61,630 nt of DNA, taken from the NCBI GenBank assembly GCA_017448455.1, contig JAFSLL010000153.1, positions 1 to 61,630 of the forward strand, written 5' to 3'. This DNA comes from Oscillospiraceae bacterium (GTDB taxonomy: Bacteria > Bacillota > Clostridia > Oscillospirales > Oscillospiraceae). The notes under the pieces are model-generated. The model was not told the DNA's origin. It ran no database searches and was given only the letters and a program-made list of their open reading frames with translations. The stretch's first letter is position 1, and each line of letters starts with the position of its first letter. Positions 35,438 to 43,260 of this stretch are shown piece by piece. The position numbers and the translations under genes are program-made.

Positions 35438-36211
35438 ATGGCAAAGATCATTGCGTTTGCAAATCAAAAAGGCGGCGTTGGAAAAACCACCAGCTGCGTC
35501 AATCTCTGCGCCGCACTTTCACTGCTGGGGAAAAAAGTCCTTCTGGCAGACTGTGACCCGCAGGGAAACGCCACTTCCGGGATGGGCGTGAAAAAAAGCC
35601 GCTCTCCGAACATCTATGATATGCTGGTGCAGGACGTGCCCTGCGAAGAATGTGTCGTCACCACACCGTATGGGAATATCATTCCCAGCGGCCGAGAGTT
35701 TGCCGCGGCGACGGTAGAGCTGATTTCCCGGCCAAATCGGGAGATGGTGCTGTACAACGCCCTGCGCAGGGTTTATACGGAGTATGACTACATTTTTCTG
35801 GACTGTCCTCCCTCTCTGGAATTGATTACGGTCAATGCGCTGGCGGCAGCTGACAGTATTCTGATTCCGATGCAGTGTGAATACTATGCTTTGGAGGGAA
35901 TCGCAGATCTGATCGGCAGTGTTCGTCTCTGCTCTTCCCGCCTGAACTCGCGCCTGCGCATTGAAGGCATTCTCCTGACGATGTACGACGCCCGCGCCAA
36001 TCTTACCCTTCAGGTTGAAAACGAGCTTCGCCGCTTTATGCCGGATAAAGTCTACCAGACCGTTATTCCCCGCTCTGTTCGGCTCTCGGAAGCGCCGAGT
36101 CACGGCCTTCCCGGTGTCGTTTACGACAAAAACAACAAAGGCAGCAAGGCATATATGGCTCTCGCCGATGAATTTCTAAAGAAAAACGAGGGGAACCGAT
36201 TATGGCAGTAA
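35438..36211 (+). CDS. parA: Chromosome partition ATPase ParA (Soj)
   Basis: 257 aa. Deviant Walker ATPase that cycles on the nucleoid to move ParB-parS origins and, as Soj, acts on DnaA. The start MAKIIAFANQKGGVGKTTSCVN holds the deviant Walker A with the signature Lys (KGGVGKT). Others are DCDPQGNATSGMG (Walker A') and FLDCPPSL (Walker B). It lacks the N-terminal helix-turn-helix of plasmid type Ia ParA, so it is the chromosomal Soj type. It overlaps parB by 10 bases. Confidence 0.96.
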   Translation: MAKIIAFANQKGGVGKTTSCVNLCAALSLLGKKVLLADCDPQGNATSGMGVKKSRSPNIYDMLVQDVPCEECVVTTPYGNIIPSGREFAAATVELISRPNREMVLYNALRRVYTEYDYIFLDCPPSLELITVNALAAADSILIPMQCEYYALEGIADLIGSVRLCSSRLNSRLRIEGILLTMYDARANLTLQVENELRRFMPDKVYQTVIPRSVRLSEAPSHGLPGVVYDKNNKGSKAYMALADEFLKKNEGNRLWQ

Positions 36212-37071
36212 AAGAAAAGAGAGGTCTCGGCATCGGCCTGGAGGCGCTCTTCGGATCGGATCTGAAGGCACTGCAGGCGGAAGACATCCATTCTCTTCCG
36301 ATCTCGCGCGTAGAACCGCGGAAAGATCAGCCCCGAGAACGCTTTGATGAAGAACGTCTGCAGGACCTCGCCGACTCCATTGCCCGGCACGGACTGATTC
36401 AGCCGGTGATCGTCCGGCGGATGGAAAACGGCGACTATCAGATCATCGCCGGAGAACGACGCTGGCGCGCGGCCAGAATGGCAGGGCTCACCGATATTCC
36501 CGTTCGGGTTTTGCAGGCAGATGACAGAAGCGTCTCCGAGCTTGCGCTGGTAGAAAACCTTCAGCGGGAAGATCTGAATCCCATGGAAGAAGCACGCGGC
36601 TACCAGAAACTGATTTCCGACTATAACCTCACGCAGGAAGAGGCTGCCGCGGGTGTCGGAAAGTCCCGCTCCGCCGTGGCTAATTCCCTCCGTCTTTTAA
36701 ATCTGAGTAACGCGGTCTCCGAGATGGTAGAACAGGGAGAACTGTCCGCCGGCCATGCCCGCGCTCTCCTCCCGATTGAGGATCCGGCGCTTCAGAAAAA
36801 AGCCGCGGACCAGGTGAAAAGTAAAAATCTTTCCGTTCGCAAAACAGAATTGCTTGCCACGCGGCTGAAAAAAGAGTATGCTTCCAATAGAGAAAAGGTC
36901 GCTGTCCCTCTCGTGGATTACTCCGCTTCGGTCTCAGAAGAGCTGAGTACGCTGATGGGAAGACGCGTTCTTCTCTCCGATAGAAACAACCGCGGAAAAA
37001 TTGAACTCTATTATGACAATGCGGATGACCGTGAACGTCTGATTGCGATTCTTCGGTCCCTGAAATATTAA
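36202..37071 (+). CDS. parB: Chromosome partition protein ParB (Spo0J)
   Basis: 289 aa. The N-terminal RGLGIGLEALFG is the ParA-stimulating peptide region. The CTP-binding ParB/Srx domain has PRKDQPRERFDEERLQDLADSI, GDYQIIAGERRWRAARMAG and ALVENLQREDLNPMEEARGY. A central helix-turn-helix follows (LTQEEAAAGVGKSRSAVANSLRLL), and then a C-terminal dimerisation domain from about 225. It binds the two parS sites upstream of parA and should slide as a clamp and load SMC. Confidence 0.96.
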   Translation: MAVKEKRGLGIGLEALFGSDLKALQAEDIHSLPISRVEPRKDQPRERFDEERLQDLADSIARHGLIQPVIVRRMENGDYQIIAGERRWRAARMAGLTDIPVRVLQADDRSVSELALVENLQREDLNPMEEARGYQKLISDYNLTQEEAAAGVGKSRSAVANSLRLLNLSNAVSEMVEQGELSAGHARALLPIEDPALQKKAADQVKSKNLSVRKTELLATRLKKEYASNREKVAVPLVDYSASVSEELSTLMGRRVLLSDRNNRGKIELYYDNADDRERLIAILRSLKY

Positions 37072-37088
37072 GAACAGGAGAAATCAAA

Positions 37089-38393
37089 ATGCTGGATATC
37101 AAATTTATCCGGGACAATCCGGAACTGGTCAGAGAAAATATCAGAAAAAAATATCAGGATGCCAAACTGCCGCTGGTGGACGAAGTGATCGATCTCGATG
37201 CCAAAAACCGATCCGCGATCACCGAAGCCAGTGAACTGCGGGCGCAGCGCAATAAGCTTTCCAAGCAGATCGGTATGCTGATGGGACAGGCAAAAAAGGA
37301 TCCTTCCAAAGCGGCCGAGGCAGAAGCCGTCAAAGAGCAGGTGCGGAAAAACGCGGAACGCCTGGAAGAACTGGAAAAGCTGGAAGAGGAATACGCTGCC
37401 GGCATTTATAAAAGAATGCTGCAGATTCCGAATATCATTGATCCGTCCGTTCCCATCGGGCCGGATGACAGCGCCAATGTAGAAGTACAGCGTTTCGGTG
37501 AGCCGGTCGTTCCCGATTATGAAATTCCCTACCATACGGAAATTATGGCCCGTTTTAACGGGGTTGATATGGATGCCGCCGGCCGCACATCCGGAAACGG
37601 GTTTTACTATCTGATGGGGGACATTGCCCGTCTGCACTCTGCTGTTTTGGCCTATGCCCGCGATTTTATGATCAATAAGGGGTTTACTTACTGCATTCCG
37701 CCGTTCATGATCCATGGCAATGTCGTGGAGGGCGTCATGAGTCAGACGGAAATGGACGCTATGATGTATAAGATCGAAGGCGAAGATCTCTATCTGATCG
37801 GTACTTCGGAACACTCCATGATCGGCAAATTTATCGATCAGATTCTGACTGAGGATCAGCTTCCGCAGACCTTGACCAGTTATTCCCCCTGCTTCCGCAA
37901 GGAAAAGGGCGCACACGGCATTGAAGAGCGCGGGGTTTACCGTATTCATCAGTTTGAAAAGCAGGAAATGATCGTTGTCTGCAAACCGGAAGACTCCATG
38001 GCCTGGTATGAAAAGATGTGGCGTTTCTCCGTCGAACTCTTCCGCAGTATGGAAATCCCTGTCCGTCAGCTTGAGTGCTGCTCCGGAGACCTTGCCGACC
38101 TGAAAGTAAAATCCTGTGATATTGAAGCCTGGTCTCCCAGACAGCAGAAGTATTTTGAAGTCTGTTCCTGCTCCAATCTCTCCGACGCGCAGGCACGCCG
38201 CCTGAAGATTCGCGTTAAAGGGGAAGACGGCAGAATGTATCTTCCTCATACCCTGAACAATACCGTTGTCGCACCGCCACGTATGCTGATAGCATTCCTC
38301 GAAAATCACCTTCAGGCGGACGGCAGCGTCACCATACCGGAAGGTCTTCGCCCCTACATGGGCGGAACAGCGGTTCTGGTTCCGAAAAAGTAA
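37089..38393 (+). CDS. serS: Seryl-tRNA synthetase
   Basis: 434 aa, class II synthetase for tRNA-Ser. It starts 17 bases after parB with CAGGAG upstream. The N-terminal long coiled-coil arm (about 30-105) binds the tRNA variable arm. The catalytic domain shows GTSEHSMIGKF, FRKEKGAHGIEERGVYRIHQFEKQE in pieces (motif 2), ECCSGDL and a C-terminal LNNTVVAPPRMLIAFLEN (motif 3). Between parB and dnaA many Firmicutes instead carry rpmH-rnpA-yidC-mnmEG genes, which are absent here. No T-box is seen. Confidence 0.97.
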   Translation: MLDIKFIRDNPELVRENIRKKYQDAKLPLVDEVIDLDAKNRSAITEASELRAQRNKLSKQIGMLMGQAKKDPSKAAEAEAVKEQVRKNAERLEELEKLEEEYAAGIYKRMLQIPNIIDPSVPIGPDDSANVEVQRFGEPVVPDYEIPYHTEIMARFNGVDMDAAGRTSGNGFYYLMGDIARLHSAVLAYARDFMINKGFTYCIPPFMIHGNVVEGVMSQTEMDAMMYKIEGEDLYLIGTSEHSMIGKFIDQILTEDQLPQTLTSYSPCFRKEKGAHGIEERGVYRIHQFEKQEMIVVCKPEDSMAWYEKMWRFSVELFRSMEIPVRQLECCSGDLADLKVKSCDIEAWSPRQQKYFEVCSCSNLSDAQARRLKIRVKGEDGRMYLPHTLNNTVVAPPRMLIAFLENHLQADGSVTIPEGLRPYMGGTAVLVPKK

Positions 38394-38435
38394 TCTGCGG
38401 CTCTGCCGTAAAATAAAAGAAAGAGAGGAATATCC

Positions 38436-38864
38436 ATGAAAAAGTTTTTTGACGAATTTAAAACCTTTATTGCCCGCGGAAATGTCATGGACATGGCGAT
38501 CGGCGTCATTATCGGCGGCGCTTTCGGCGCCATTACTTCTGCGCTTGTCGCAAATGTTGTCACACCGCTCCTTGCCGTTCTCTTTAACAGCCCGAACACG
38601 GATGCGCTGAATATTACCCTTCGGGCAGCCACAGAAGAATCGGAAGCCATCGTTCTCGGTCTTGGAACTTTTATAGGCGCAATCATTAATTTTCTGATCA
38701 TTGCCCTTGTTCTTTTCTCTGTGATCAAGGCCATGAACAAAGCCAAGGAACTCGCCGAGAAAGCCAAGAAAAAAGAGGAAGAAGAAGCCAAAGCAGAAGA
38801 ACCGCCCAAACCCACAACGGAAGAACTCCTTACTTCCATCCTTGAAGAACTGAAGAAAAAATAA
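38436..38864 (+). CDS. mscL: Large-conductance mechanosensitive channel MscL
   Basis: 142 aa. The N-terminal helix MKKFFDEFKTFIARGNVMDMAIGVIIGGAFGAI leads into TM1 with the Gly/Ala-rich pore constriction, followed by a periplasmic-type loop (about 48-75) and TM2 (about 80-103). The C-terminal helical bundle is strongly charged (KAKKKEEEEAKAEE). It opens under membrane tension to release solutes in osmotic downshock. The start has AGAGAGG upstream and the gene ends before a strong terminator that isolates it from dnaA. Confidence 0.96.
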   Translation: MKKFFDEFKTFIARGNVMDMAIGVIIGGAFGAITSALVANVVTPLLAVLFNSPNTDALNITLRAATEESEAIVLGLGTFIGAIINFLIIALVLFSVIKAMNKAKELAEKAKKKEEEEAKAEEPPKPTTEELLTSILEELKKK

Positions 38865-38880
38865 CGCGGTCATTCCGCTG

Positions 38881-38917
38881 CGGGGAAGTCTGTTCTATAC
38901 GGACTTCCCCGTTTTTT
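38881..38917 (+). terminator. Terminator between mscL and dnaA
   Basis: CGGGGAAGTC pairs with GACTTCCCCG across an 11-nt loop, followed by T6. An AT-rich tract of about 50 bases follows before the dnaA promoter. Confidence 0.92.
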
Positions 38918-38966
38918 ACTTTCTTTATTTTACTTACTTTATTATAATTATATCTTCCTGTTTTTA

Positions 38967-38995
38967 TTGCATCTTTGCCGTGTTTCTGGTATAAT
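38967..38995 (+). promoter_or_regulatory. Promoter of dnaA
   Basis: TTGCAT (38967-38972) and perfect TATAAT (38990-38995) with a 17-base spacer. The start site would fall near 39003, giving a leader of about 40 bases. No TTTTC(G/A)ACA-type box is seen at this promoter. Confidence 0.75.
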
Positions 38996-39040
38996 TGATT
39001 AGTTGTGTATGATCGTATTTTTGTGAAAGGAGGCTGTTCC

Positions 39041-40351
39041 GTGAATTCCGTTCAGGATATCTGGAAAACCGTTTTAAAGATTCTTTCCGAACAGCTGACA
39101 CCGACGGCCATTACAACCTGGTTCTCGGACTGTCAGCCGGAAGACTTCGATAACATGTGCCTGATTATCAGAACACCGTCTGATTTTAAAAAGAAAATCA
39201 TCAGTGACCGTTTTCTTCCTCAGATCAAATCCATTCTCTCCGATCTGTTTGCCGGGGATGTGGATGTTCTGATTCTTGCCGGAGATGAGGAATATCTGAA
39301 AGACAGTCCTGACGGAGATATTCTCCCGGAAATGGCAGGCTATACCTTCGATAACTTTATCGTCGGCAATTCCAACAAGTTTGCCCATGCTGCCGCTATC
39401 TCGGTCGCGGAAAACCCCGGAAAAAACTATAATCCCCTCTTTATTTACGGAAACTCCGGCCTCGGAAAAACGCATCTGCTGCTGGCAATCGGACACTATA
39501 TTCAGGAACATTATCCGGAAAAGAAAATCGCCTATATCAAAGGGGATGACTTTACCAATAAACTGGTAAAAGCCATCAAAGAAGGCACAACAGAAGAGTT
39601 CCGGTCAGAATACAGGCATGTTGACCTCCTTCTGGTCGACGATATTCAGTTTATCGCCGGAAAGCAGAGTACGCAGATCGAATTCTTTCATACCTTCAAC
39701 TATATTTACGAGCTTGGAAATCAGATTGTAATTACATCCGACCGTCCTCCGATGGAAATGTCGCTGCTGGATGACCGTCTCAGAACGCGCTTTGAAGGCG
39801 GTCTGATGGCGGACATCGCACCTCCTGATCTGGAGACCAGAATGGCAATTGCCAGAAACAAAGCCTCCAGACTCGGCCTTCTGCTCCCGGATGAGATTAT
39901 TGAGTATATTGCATCCACCGTCAAAGCAAATGTCCGACAGTTGGAAGGCGTTATCAAACGCCTGACCGCCTACAAAGAAATACTGAATGATGAAATCACG
40001 AAAGAATCCGTAAACCGCGCCATTGAAGATGTCATTCGAACCGGTCCTGAAATTCCGAATCCGGATCTGATTATCAGAGAAACCGCAAAATACTATTCTC
40101 TGAAACCGGAAGATCTGAAGGGAAACAACCGATCTAAAAATCCGGCCATGGCCAGACAGATCTCCATGTATCTGATGCGGCAGCTCACCAACCTCTCCCT
40201 GAATGAGATTGGCAAAGAACTGGGAAGAAATCACACCACCGCACTCAGTTCCATTCGAAAAATTGAGGACCTCATGAGGACAGATCCCGATCTCACAATT
40301 GTTATTCGGGATATCACATCCAATATCACAACCAGTTCCGAATCTATCTGA
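39041..40351 (+). CDS. dnaA: Replication initiator DnaA
   Basis: 436 aa from the GTG at 39041, set by AAAGGAGG at 39026-39033. Domain I is residues 1-75, a short linker follows to about 95, then the AAA+ domain with GNSGLGKTHLL (Walker A) and LLLVDDIQF (Walker B), and domain IV from about 340. The box-recognition signature reads GRNHTTALSS (395-404), where most bacteria have GRDHTTVLHA: Asn397 stands at the position of E. coli Asp433, with further Val-to-Ala and His-Ala-to-Ser-Ser changes. The putative boxes downstream also differ from consensus. The gene is followed directly by oriC and dnaN. Confidence 0.97.
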   Translation: MNSVQDIWKTVLKILSEQLTPTAITTWFSDCQPEDFDNMCLIIRTPSDFKKKIISDRFLPQIKSILSDLFAGDVDVLILAGDEEYLKDSPDGDILPEMAGYTFDNFIVGNSNKFAHAAAISVAENPGKNYNPLFIYGNSGLGKTHLLLAIGHYIQEHYPEKKIAYIKGDDFTNKLVKAIKEGTTEEFRSEYRHVDLLLVDDIQFIAGKQSTQIEFFHTFNYIYELGNQIVITSDRPPMEMSLLDDRLRTRFEGGLMADIAPPDLETRMAIARNKASRLGLLLPDEIIEYIASTVKANVRQLEGVIKRLTAYKEILNDEITKESVNRAIEDVIRTGPEIPNPDLIIRETAKYYSLKPEDLKGNNRSKNPAMARQISMYLMRQLTNLSLNEIGKELGRNHTTALSSIRKIEDLMRTDPDLTIVIRDITSNITTSSESI

Positions 40352-40352
40352 C

Positions 40353-40541
40353 TTTTCGACTTTTTTCTGTTGAAAAGTTGAAAAAACTTTTTTTATAAAT
40401 TTTCTTCTCATTTTCTGAACATTTTGAACAGAGTTTTCGACAGATTTTTCAACATTGTTTTATTCAGTATTCATGCGGCTTTCCGCCACTTTTCGACAGA
40501 TCGTTTTTCTATTACTATTATTTCTATTAATTTATATTCTA
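40353..40541. other. Replication origin oriC (dnaA-dnaN intergenic)
   Basis: The 214-bp gap holds seven 9-mers close to TTTTC(G/A)ACA: plus strand 40353-40361, 40422-40430, 40434-40442, 40446-40454 and 40490-40498; minus strand 40368-40376 and 40376-40384. The last plus-strand box is followed by a short spacer and then CTATTACTATTATTTCTATT (40509-40528), whose complement is a run of TAG/TAA triplets like the DnaA-trio of the Bacillus subtilis origin. AT-rich sequence reaching the dnaN ribosome site would be the unwinding element. Gene direction also shifts: everything to the right reads rightward, away from this point. Confidence 0.85.
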
Positions 40542-40565
40542 TCTTTCTTTTAAGAGGGTGTTTTT

Positions 40566-41681
40566 TTGAAAATCATATGTGAAAAACAGGATTTACTGAC
40601 TGCTGTCTCCAGCGTTTCCCGTGCGGCTCCTTCCAAGAGTCCCATTCCCGCTCTGGAAGGAATCTTATTTGAAACAAGAGAGGACGCTTTGAAATTATCC
40701 GCGACCGATTCCAAAATCGGAATCTATACGGTCATTGACGCCAATGTCAGAGAGTCCGGCGAAGCGGTTCTTCCGGCAAGATTTATGAATGATTTGGTTC
40801 GCCGTCTTCCGGACGGAATGGTCAGCATCCAGATCGACGATGACTTTCGTACCAGCATTCGCTGCGGAAAGACGGAAGTCCACGTTATGGGCATGGATCC
40901 GGAAGATTTTCCGGAGATGGATAAGGTAAACGCTCTTCAGAAGATTCAGATTCCGGAGAAGATTCTGAAGAATATGATCAACCAGACAATCTTTGCCGTT
41001 TCGACTTCGGAATCCCGTCCTCTCTATACCGGTGTTCTGTTTGAAGTGGAACCGGAAGACCTCACCATGGTTGCCATTGACGGCTACCGTCTCGCAAAGA
41101 GAAGTGAACAGCTGGAAAACAGCCAGATGGTTCCCTGCAGTTTTATTATTCCGGGTGTTTCTCTGAATGAAGTGGAAAAACTCTGCAGTTCCGATCGTAC
41201 AGATCCGGTCGAGATTGCGCTCGGTGAAAAGCATGCCTCCTTCTCTGTAGGAAATACTGTTCTGATTACCAGACGGCTGGAAGGGGAATTTCTGAATTAC
41301 AGAAAATCCATTCCGACAAATTTCCGTTATGAGCTGATTGCAGAGAGAGAAGAACTGATGAATGTGATTGACCGCGTTTCTCTCGTCATCAAAGACAAAC
41401 AGGGCTCTCCGGTAAAAATGATTGTCGGGGAAGACAGCCTGGAATTTTTCTGCACAACGTCCTTCGGTCACGCGGAAGACAGTTGCCTCTGTGAGGGAAA
41501 TGGAGACGGCATGAAAATCGGTTTCAACGACCGTTACTTTATGGATGCGCTGAAAGCGGCGAGCGAAGAAAAGCTGAGAATTTCCATGAACACGCCTTCT
41601 TCCCCCATTATTATTGAGGCAGCAGAAGGAGGAAAATATCTTTATATGGTACTTCCGGTCCGGCTGCGGGAAAGCGACTGA
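40566..41681 (+). CDS. dnaN: DNA polymerase III beta clamp
   Basis: 371 aa starting at a TTG, with GAGGG upstream. It forms the dimeric sliding clamp that tethers the polymerase. Three tandem clamp folds are present; the start KIICEKQDLLTAVSSVSRAAPSKSPIPALEGI and the end YLYMVLPVRL (the hydrophobic C-terminal pocket) are typical. The TTG start probably lowers translation. It ends 1 base before the yaaA ATG, so the two are coupled. Confidence 0.97.
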   Translation: MKIICEKQDLLTAVSSVSRAAPSKSPIPALEGILFETREDALKLSATDSKIGIYTVIDANVRESGEAVLPARFMNDLVRRLPDGMVSIQIDDDFRTSIRCGKTEVHVMGMDPEDFPEMDKVNALQKIQIPEKILKNMINQTIFAVSTSESRPLYTGVLFEVEPEDLTMVAIDGYRLAKRSEQLENSQMVPCSFIIPGVSLNEVEKLCSSDRTDPVEIALGEKHASFSVGNTVLITRRLEGEFLNYRKSIPTNFRYELIAEREELMNVIDRVSLVIKDKQGSPVKMIVGEDSLEFFCTTSFGHAEDSCLCEGNGDGMKIGFNDRYFMDALKAASEEKLRISMNTPSSPIIIEAAEGGKYLYMVLPVRLRESD

Positions 41682-41682
41682 A

Positions 41683-41904
41683 ATGGAAAAGGTAAAGATT
41701 CGTACAGACTTTATTAAACTGGACGCACTGCTGAAATTTGCCGCGATGGTCGGTTCGGGCGGAGAAGCCAAAATGGCAATTGCCGACGGCCTCGTCTCCG
41801 TTAACGGTGAAGTCTGTACCATGAGAGGAAAAAAACTGAAACCGGGAGATACCGTTTCCTTCTGCGGAGAAGAGCTGACGATCGTAAACGATGAAGATTC
41901 TTAA
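41683..41904 (+). CDS. yaaA: S4-domain RNA-binding protein YaaA
   Basis: 73 aa from the ATG at 41683. A single S4 fold: IRTDFIKLDALLKFAAMVGSGGEAKMAIADGLVSVNGEV, followed by RGKKLKPGDTVSF. The gene is conserved between dnaN and recF in Firmicutes; its product is linked to ribosome assembly in B. subtilis. Its ribosome site lies within the end of dnaN, and its end overlaps recF by 14 bases, so the chain is strongly coupled. The size and place fix the call. Confidence 0.93.
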   Translation: MEKVKIRTDFIKLDALLKFAAMVGSGGEAKMAIADGLVSVNGEVCTMRGKKLKPGDTVSFCGEELTIVNDEDS

Positions 41905-43000
41905 GATATCGCTGAACGGATTTCGAAATTACGATTGGGAAACGGCGGAATTTTCGGAAAATACCAATGTCATTACAGGGGAAAATGCGCAGGGGAAGAC
42001 AAATCTGCTGGAAGCGGTCTATCTGCTCTCCTGCGGAAAGAGTTTTCGAACCAGAACAGACAGAGACCTGGTCGGATTTGATTTTTCCGAGGCAGAAATC
42101 CTGGCGGAGATCGACAGCCACGGAAGAGAACAGACGGTTCATATTCGGCTGATTCCCGGACAGACGAAAAAAATAACGGTTAACGGTGTAAAAAAGACGG
42201 CTTCAGAATTGAGTGAGACCTTGAATACGGTTCTTTTCTGTCCGGATGATCTAAATCTGATCAAAGACGGGGCAGCGGTTAGAAGAAAGCTTATGGATCT
42301 GGCTATCTGTCAGATCCGTCCGAAATATGCCGCTCTTCTCTCGGAATTCAACCGTCTTTATGAGCATAAATTGAGAATTCTGAAAGACTGGCGGGAAAAA
42401 CCGTCCCTTTTGGACACGCTGGATTCCTTTTCCGATGCGTTATGCAGGGTTTCCGCACAGATGATCCGATACCGCGCGTCCTATGTGGATCGGCTGAACG
42501 AAGAGGTAAAACCGATTCACAGAGAGTTTTCCGGGAACGGAGAAACGATAGAACTTCAGTATCGAACTGTCAGTACCGTCAGAAACCCCTTTGCCTCAGC
42601 AAAGGAAATTTACTATGAAATCTGTGAGCACCAGGAAGCGCACCGACAGGCGGAGCTGGACAGCCAGCTATGTCTGACCGGCGCCCATAAAGACGACATC
42701 GACATTCAGATCAACGGAAGATCTGCCCGCAGTTTTGCTTCTCAGGGACAGACCAGAACGGCGGCGCTTTCTCTAAAACTCGCAGAAAGAGAAATTATTC
42801 TTCAGGAGAGCGGAGATTATCCGATTCTTCTGCTGGATGATGTGCTGTCGGAGCTGGATGAAAAAAGACAGGAATTTGTTCTGAACAGAATTGGAGGCGG
42901 ACAGACACTGATCACCTGCTGTGAGGATACCGGTATTTCCGGAAGAACCGGAGGACGGGTATTGCAGGTGTCCGGAGGAAGAATACGGACATGTACATAA
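41891..43000 (+). CDS. recF: DNA repair protein RecF
   Basis: 369 aa. SMC-like ATPase that helps load RecA at gaps. Walker A is GENAQGKTNLLEA, the signature region is RSFASQGQTRTAALSLKLAE, and Walker B is ILLLDDVLSELDEKR, in the right order and spacing. The N-terminus MKILKISLNGFRNYDWETAEF matches the family. It starts inside yaaA and ends inside the RemA-like gene, with a 10-base overlap. Confidence 0.96.
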   Translation: MKILKISLNGFRNYDWETAEFSENTNVITGENAQGKTNLLEAVYLLSCGKSFRTRTDRDLVGFDFSEAEILAEIDSHGREQTVHIRLIPGQTKKITVNGVKKTASELSETLNTVLFCPDDLNLIKDGAAVRRKLMDLAICQIRPKYAALLSEFNRLYEHKLRILKDWREKPSLLDTLDSFSDALCRVSAQMIRYRASYVDRLNEEVKPIHREFSGNGETIELQYRTVSTVRNPFASAKEIYYEICEHQEAHRQAELDSQLCLTGAHKDDIDIQINGRSARSFASQGQTRTAALSLKLAEREIILQESGDYPILLLDDVLSELDEKRQEFVLNRIGGGQTLITCCEDTGISGRTGGRVLQVSGGRIRTCT

Positions 43001-43257
43001 ATATCGGAAAGAACAGCGTTGTTCTGGAAGAGGAAATCCTTGGCATTTTCGATTTGGATACCTGTGCGCAGTCCGGAATCACCAAAAGATTTTTTCAGAA
43101 CGCGGAAAAGGAAAACGCTGTCATCAACGCTGCGGAAGATATTCCGAACGCGTTTCTGCTCTGCCGGCAGGAGGACAGAAATCTCGTCTTTCTGACACAG
43201 AGCCCGGCGAAAACAATCTATAAACGCATGATTTCCCCAACAGGAAGAACGGAGTAA
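42991..43257 (+). CDS. remB: RemA-like DUF370 protein (YaaB/RemB)
   Basis: 88 aa. MYINIGKNSVVLEEEILGIFDLDT and later FLLCRQEDRNLVFLTQSPAKTI match the DUF370 family. The RemA branch activates biofilm matrix genes in B. subtilis. The paralogue between recF and gyrB (YaaB, RemB) has the same position as here, so the name rests on synteny and family. It ends 3 bases before the gyrB ATG. Confidence 0.88.
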   Translation: MYINIGKNSVVLEEEILGIFDLDTCAQSGITKRFFQNAEKENAVINAAEDIPNAFLLCRQEDRNLVFLTQSPAKTIYKRMISPTGRTE

Positions 43258-43260
43258 TAC

